This document shows, in pieces, positions 58,766-64,000 of a DNA stretch of 64,000 bases. A program made the translations under genes and the position numbers. The DNA comes from Cycas panzhihuaensis. Lineage: Eukaryota; Cycadophyta. The stretch spans positions 157,115,741 through 157,179,740 of the forward strand of contig CM041465.1 of the NCBI GenBank assembly GCA_023213395.1, written 5' to 3'. Every line of letters starts with the position of its first letter. Position 1 is the first letter of the stretch. The notes beneath the pieces are model-generated. The model worked only from the letters and a program-made list of their open reading frames with translations. It did not search any database and had not been told where the DNA came from.

Positions 58766-59284
58766 CAAGGTTTAATCCTTGGAGGCATTTCTTGCAAACC
58801 CCAGTACATGTTATCTTTGTTTTAGAGCTTTCAAGCCATGTAAATTTTTTGATGTGCTTGTTTGGTGACTTTGTCAAGTTGAAGATCATTTCAAGTTATA
58901 TCTTATGCATATTTTGTTATGGAACTATTATCATGTTTTGAAGGGCTATTTTAATGTTAATGAGAGGTTGTTTTCAAGCCTTTTTTTGAAGTTTTGTAGT
59001 TGTTTGAAGCATGTTAAAGCTGCTCAAGTAGACCTCTTCTTCATATGTGGCACCACAATAAATTTGCATGTAGTTGAAAGTCCACATATTCTTTATATAT
59101 ATCTAATTACTGTTTAGATGTATCCTTTGCATGTCAATGGACAGAATGCTGCAGGAATTGCTAACAGTAGTTGAGTGAGTGCTTCTCGCTATCTGGAAGC
59201 TATAAATGACTCTATTTTTAAAAGATTTACATGTCATACATATACTTCTATCGATATGTACTATTTTATGGCTTCTTATATTGA
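58766..59284 (+). other. Leader of element B
   Basis: Short plus-strand frames (to 97 codons) show no domain and are T-rich; treated as non-coding. Confidence 0.45.
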
Positions 59285-59412
59285 AAAAAAAAAAAAGGTC
59301 AAAAATATGTATTCTACCCTATGTTCCTATGTAGTTAAAAAAAAAAAAAAGAGGGTTTCATGTATTAAAAAAAAAAAAGAGGGTTCCTATATATTTTTAT
59401 AAAAAAAAAGGG
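59284..59412 (+). repeat. Ladder of oligo(A) runs
   Basis: Four A runs of 9 to 14 bases, two of them followed by GAGGGTT and joined by similar text (GTTCCTAT.TA). It looks like local duplication of an A-run unit. Confidence 0.75.
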
Positions 59413-59699
59413 CTTGTTGGTGCGTAGCCATTTGCCAAAACTGTGGAGAGAAGGACTAGAAAACCATTGGCTTATATTTCTATGTACCAGTAAGGGAGTG
59501 GTTGCCACAAAAAGGGAAAACCCTATAGTATATTACATTATAATTTTTTGCAAGTCACTCAGACCTTTGTGAACCCCCAGTCTTGATTTGGCCCATGCAT
59601 AAACCCACGGTTAGATATGTAATAAAAATGTCTTTTGTTTCACCACGGTGGTGATTTCTAGTTGTTGAGCCTTAAAATGATAATGATAACATTTTAGCA

Positions 59700-60480
59700 G
59701 TGAATTTTCCTTTGGTATCAAAGGTTGAGCCTCTAAGAAGGAATGAGGGCTTTCTTCAAGAAGATGGACTTATACTTCTTTTGATTTTGAATGCCTTAAT
59801 TTTGCAAAGTTCTCCTCTTCTCTCCAAAGAAGCAATGACTGCCACATTACTATCTTCATATATAACCTGATAACTTTTTTTAAGATCTGGATTACTAAAG
59901 GTATTAAGCTTGTGTTGGGTGTTTACGGCTAAATAGCATACGGGTGACCTACGTTGCATCGTTACCTCCTATTTTTCATTCTCTAGAGACTGTGGCTATG
60001 GCATGTAGTGAGTTTCTTCACCAAAAGATTGAAATAGATGCCAATGGATGCTATACACAGACGTAGACAAACTCGTGTTCTCTCCAACCTGGTTACTGCC
60101 AAATTCTAAATCTAGAAATCCCTGAGAGAGGGGTGACTTAGGGATACACTTACAGAACAGAGGAGTCTAGAGATCCAGGCATATGAGAACAGGTTGCCTG
60201 ACTTGGTGATTCATTTGAATGATGATCAACGGTGGCTACTCTACACATTAATGGTGTTCTCATATCCCTGTAATCCATGGTAACTTGTAAGAGATAAACG
60301 ATGGCCACTCCATACAAACAAACTATTTTTATACTCATAGCTCCTTGCAACCTTACAGATGTGATTTAATGGCGGCCCTACAAAATAAAATGATAGCAGT
60401 CAATCTTCCTTAACACATTCACATCAATCTGCTTTATCCATGGCGAAGACTTGGTAAAAAATATAATGGCGGCAGAATTT
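59700..60480 (-). pseudogene. GC-richer segment of element B, unrecognised
   Basis: The minus strand has a 67-codon frame (59756-59959: CYLAVNTQHKLNTFSNPDL, VIYEDSNVAVIASLERRGEL) and a 66-codon frame (60150-60350). The first looks like real protein text, but I do not recognise a family. CpG is more frequent than around it. By position, between primer site and 3' LTR, it corresponds to the captured parts of A and C. Confidence 0.35.
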
Positions 60481-61591
60481 TTAGTAATGGAGTATAACCC
60501 TAATAGGGTTTACACAATATTAGGCGTATTTTATTTTGGCAGATTTGAAATTAATTAAAGATGGGTTTATATTTTATTTGAAAAAATAATTTTAATTATA
60601 TTATATAATACTTTCGAATCCACTAGCCCCCCTCATCACTTCAGCCCCAGGTCTTATAGAGCTCTCAGACGAACAACAATCAGCTCATGGAGGGGTTTAG
60701 TCCCTATTTCATCTTTTTCAACTTTCTTAATGAGTACCTATCACTGTTTTTTACTATATCTTAAGATTAGGAGCTTTGTTTTCAGTCGCGTCTATTGCGT
60801 TGGATCCGTAACAGAGAGACCTTTCATTTGATAGGTTATTTGACACATTTTGGAGTTGTTTTCATGAAAATTTTTCTATTCAAAGTCATAAGTTCCTACT
60901 TGTCTTCATTTTTTTTTCAACTTCTACAGGTACATATTGCATTTTCGAGGTTTTCTTGATGTAATGTACCCCAAATGGGGGGGATAACATGTACCATGGT
61001 TTTATTTTTGGCTCTTAAAGAACCCATTGTGATCATATTGTACTTCATTTATGAGAGAGAGTCATATGTGCTACACAAGTCACAAATTCTTTTTTAGTCA
61101 TGTAAAACATTTTAATAATGGTTATTTTTTGTCCATGGTGGCAAGTTATTAGCCCAATGAGGCATCTTTTAGCCCATGTGGCATGTTTGAGGCCATAGTG
61201 CCATTGTATTTCTAACCAATAGATGCCAAAGAAGTGCTAGTGCTATTGAGCAAGAGGTAGGACACACTTTTAAAAGCTACTCTTGCTTGCCATGTGCCAT
61301 GTACCATGCGCTTCTTATATTTTTTTTTTCCTGCTTACACTCCCATATGAGTAAAGGATGGGACTTTATTCAGCTACTCTTGCCAGCTTCTGATTGATCC
61401 ATGTATACAAAGGGAGTTCCTACCCAACTGACAGTTGCAATGGCTGATAACCCATGCATTTTGGTAGATGGACTCCACTTCATATGGACTTTAGCAGCTT
61501 TCTTATTCTGTACAACAACGTTTATGATCTAGTAGACTTTTGGAGACTTGAGCTTATCATTGATGTGACGACATTTATATAATTGACTATT
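60481..61591 (+). other. Non-coding interior of element B
   Basis: ATGGCGGCAG (60465) is followed by an AT-rich stretch, a C-rich patch (CACTAGCCCCCCTCATC, 60620-60636) and T-rich DNA. Several GTGCCATGTACCATGCGC-like and AGCCCA.TG.GGCA words near 61130-61310. No open frame. Confidence 0.45.
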
Positions 61592-61601
61592 ACAGGGGGA
61601 A
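61592..61601 (+). promoter_or_regulatory. Polypurine tract of element B
   Basis: ACAGGGGGAA directly before the 3' LTR. Confidence 0.87.
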
Positions 61602-61879
61602 TGTTGGGTGTAATACTCAATTCCATTAGCCCTATGTAAACTCTCTCTATCTTTTATATTTTATATTAGAGTTGTGGGCCACCTTGATATGTGTCCCACC
61701 TCTAAGTAGTCCAATGAGGCTCTGTCACTAGTGGTGAGCTTGTACTATAAGTATGTACTATTCTTTGTTCATAATTGAGTTTTGGCTAATTCTCCAACTT
61801 GGTATCCATTTTGTACATGCTTCATATGTTTTGTTCATTATTAGGGTTTGATATGATTGTTACATTCCTAATTCTAACA
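61602..61879 (+). repeat. 3' LTR of element B
   Basis: 278 bp from TGTTGGGTG to TTCTAACA. TCATT follows at 61880-61884, the same five bases as ahead of element A. Confidence 0.9.
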
Positions 61880-61884
61880 TCATT

Positions 61885-63392
61885 GAGATATCAAAAATAG
61901 GTGTTATCAGTTGAGTTAGAAAGAGAACTTCAAGATGGTCAAAATAAGTGGTCATGTGACATATTTTAGATAGTAGATGATAGAAAAAATAAAGGATAAA
62001 GTTGATGAAATTACTCAAAACCTCATAAAATTTATATTTTATAACCTTAAAAAAAAGGATATTCTAATATTTTAAAAGGCTTTAAAAATGATGGTAGAGT
62101 ATTTTTAAAAGATGATGAAAGAGAAAAGAAGTTTTATTTTAAATGAAACAATTTAAGGCTCATTTATGATATTTGAAGGTTCAAAATCAATTGAAAAATA
62201 AATGAAATGAGAAATATTTGATGAGTTATTGACATTAAAATTATATACAAATGTTGGACATGAAAATTTTCCCTTGGAATTGAACATATTTAATCTAGTG
62301 AAGCTAGCCACTAATCAAATGAATAAAATCACTAGTTTGAAGAACATTTTTTTGATGAATAAATGATGCTTAACAATTGCACATGTTTGATGATTAATAA
62401 CACTACATTATTATGTTAAGGGCCCTATTTATTTTGATTGATAGAGAGTTAAGGAGATTGAGAGAAATTCCACCTATTAATTAGATAAGGAGAAGTCTCA
62501 TGTGATTGTATAATGGGAATACCAATTAGTTATTGATGTTGTCTAGTTAATATTTAGTTGTTAAGGTTGTCTAGCTAAAAGATGATGAGATGATGGTTTA
62601 TTTATATTTGTTAATACTACCTTATTGCATCTAACTTATCTTGGCCAAGTAGTTTAATTTGTTCCTAGAGTTAGTTATTTTTGATATGATTATTTGATGA
62701 TGTTTATAAATAGATGCCAAAAGGAAATGTACTAAAGTGTGCAAATAAGGAAACATACAAAAATAAAACTTGTTTACAAGAGGTAAGTACAAGTTTCATA
62801 AGATTCTCTTATACAACACACTTAATTGTGTCATTCTTACTCATACATAAAAGGTGAGATTATGCTACTCTTATAATAAACATTTTAAAAGTTGATGAAC
62901 CATGTATCTAAAGTAATTACCTAAAGAACTAACAATTACAAAGGTTGGTTACCCATATATTTTGATAGATGGTTATTGTTTTATATGGACTCAAAAATTT
63001 ATTTATTTATTTATTTATTTGATTTCATAAAGTGTTAATGAAAGAAGTTATATAGGTGAAGATATGAAGATGTTTAGGAAAACACTTCATATATTAGTGA
63101 TATTGATGTTGGTAAATGATGATGGTTAATATTTATAGGTTGGTTGTTTATAATTAATCACTAATATATATAGATGACTACATGTTTACTATATATGGGT
63201 TGATAAAGTACATAGGTTAATACTTGCAAGAGATAAATATAATGGATGGTAAATTATAGGTTATAGGTGATATAAAAATATACAAGATATAAGTTATAGG
63301 ATCTAGCATACTAGCTAAAGATCAAGGGATGAACACATGAAGATGAAAAAAATGAAGACCAAGATTTAAAAACATTAAATATCAATGGGAAA
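61885..63392 (+). other. AT-rich interior of element H, right part
   Basis: No gene recognised; short TTTA repeats at 62998-63021. It ends in ATCAATGGGAAA, a weak purine tract, directly ahead of the H LTR. Confidence 0.45.
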
Positions 63393-63900
63393 TATTAGAA
63401 TATGTGATTTAATAAAATATGTAATGTTTAATATTATGTGATATACACACGCACTATCCTACTATTCACATGCATTAAGATATATAAGATGCATACACAT
63501 CCATACAAAGATGCTACTGGATGATGTAAAGGATCAAGAGAAGCAATAGGCTACTCACAAGATGAATCTTGATATAAATATATACACACACCACTTCAGA
63601 ACTTGAGAGAAATGAGATGTACTTATTTTGATCATTATGAAGAGCTCAAAACTCCACCTTCTCCTATGATTTTTTTCATACTGAATTTTCTATGTATAAA
63701 TCAATTGTCTCTTTCATGGTAAATGCTTATGATGCTTATCGTGTATGATTTATCTATCTGATGATTTATATTAATGTTTATTCATTATGTATATATATAC
63801 TCATAAGATTATTCTGTTATTATAATTACATCTTATAATTCTATTATAGTATACTCTATATTTCTAGTATGGTATCAAAGTGTAATTATAAATTCTAACA
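63393..63900 (+). repeat. 3' LTR of element H
   Basis: From TATTAGAATATG (decayed TGTTAGAA) to AATTCTAACA, about 508 bp; the ends are inverted copies of each other, as in LTRs. Its last 115 bases match 48184-48286. AGAAG follows and also stands at 47912-47916 directly ahead of the microsatellite, a possible target duplication. Confidence 0.62.
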
Positions 63901-64000
63901 AGAAGAATCTTTTTTTTTTATAGGTAAAATCTTCATAAAGTGGGATTAACCCTTTAGCATAAGACGTTGTGGGGTAGGGGGGTATTATTCCACTGAAATT
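63901..64000 (-). mobile_element. 3' end of a minus-strand LINE, cut by the window edge
   Basis: A T run (63910-63919), then TAGGTAAAATC and text shared with 22700-22790. It resembles the antisense 3' UTR plus poly(A) tail start of the LINE copies at 48550 and 53179 (T run followed by GATAAGGTAAAAT). Confidence 0.55.

Larger units (their letters stand above)
58477..61879 (+). mobile_element. Short non-autonomous LTR element B
   Basis: Two LTRs of about 277 bp, an exact primer site and a purine tract enclose 2.8 kb without gag or pol. TCATT follows it (61880-61884). LTRs differ at roughly 20 positions (about 7 percent), fewer than those of A, in line with a later arrival. The first two bases of the 5' LTR are missing at the joint with A. 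Confidence 0.85.
48287..63392 (+). mobile_element. Interior of LTR element H, filled by later insertions
   Basis: Inferred from the LTR remnant and primer site at 48184-48299 and the LTR at 63393-63900 in the same orientation. After removal of LINE copies and elements A and B, the H-specific DNA would be about 48300-48549, 50281-51783 and 61880-63392, roughly 3.3 kb, in which I see no gag or pol. H would then be a non-autonomous element. The pairing rests on about 110 bases of similarity. Confidence 0.5.

Noticed and set aside
58648-59117. Frames of 97 and 70 codons in the leader of B
   Set aside because: Phe- and Cys-rich translations of T-rich DNA, no family pattern.
63869-63882. TGGTATCAAAGTG inside the LTR of H as a primer-binding site
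   Set aside because: The LTR similarity continues past it to TTCTAACA, and the other copy has the true primer site after its end. I treat it as chance, though it leaves some doubt about the exact LTR end.
1-64000. tRNA, rRNA, CRISPR array, bacterial operons
   Set aside because: I looked for them and saw none. The content is eukaryotic retroelement DNA throughout.

Overview
This is a window of nuclear DNA from a land plant, made almost entirely of dead transposable elements. The base composition is AT-rich, there are long stretches with no gene, and at least eight old LTR retrotransposons and several LINEs are present, some nested. The LTR pairs I compared by eye differ by about 5 to 14 percent, which suggests slow removal of old elements. 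That pattern fits a large-genome seed plant, and a gymnosperm is my best guess, but it is not proven by the sequence. I see no intact host gene, rRNA, tRNA or CRISPR array.

Layout. 1-1114 is an AT-rich flank. 1133-7452 is an apparently full-length L1-like LINE between perfect 18-bp target-site duplications (TSDs); ORF2 keeps one frame for 1,400 codons but carries 24 premature stops, mostly TAG. 8127-13320 is a Ty1/copia element on the plus strand. 13555-20281 is a Ty3/gypsy element on the minus strand with about 1.05-kb LTRs. 22.1-25.0 kb holds decayed LINE-like pieces. 25025-32716 is a second copia element whose leader carries host-gene pieces, including a ferritin-like desiccation-related (PCC13-62 type) gene in the wrong order. 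33.2-34.2 kb is the tail of a gypsy polyprotein (plus strand) and 40.3-44.9 kb is a badly decayed gypsy element (minus strand). 45.0-47.9 kb is a 5' copia fragment (LTR end, primer-binding site, repeats, gag).

48.2-63.9 kb appears to be one large LTR element (here H) that has been filled by later insertions: a 5'-truncated LINE (48550-50280), a gag-only LTR element A (51784-58478), a second 5'-truncated LINE inside A (53179-54410), and a short non-autonomous LTR element B (58477-61879) joined head to tail to A. A carries antisense pieces of a pentatricopeptide-repeat gene and of an Hsp70 gene. The window ends inside another minus-strand LINE tail.

How it fits together. All clear LTR elements use a primer-binding site of the initiator-Met-tRNA type (TGGTATCAGAGC and close variants). 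Three of them (A, B, C) have the same order in the leader: primer site, GC-richer (likely captured) sequence, a short GGCGGC-type patch, then an AT-rich stretch ending in a C-rich patch. This recurring arrangement, and the scrambled gene order in C, are the most unusual things here. Decay is dominated by transitions that turn Gln and Trp codons into stops, as expected if methylated cytosines (including CHG sites) were deaminated over a long time.
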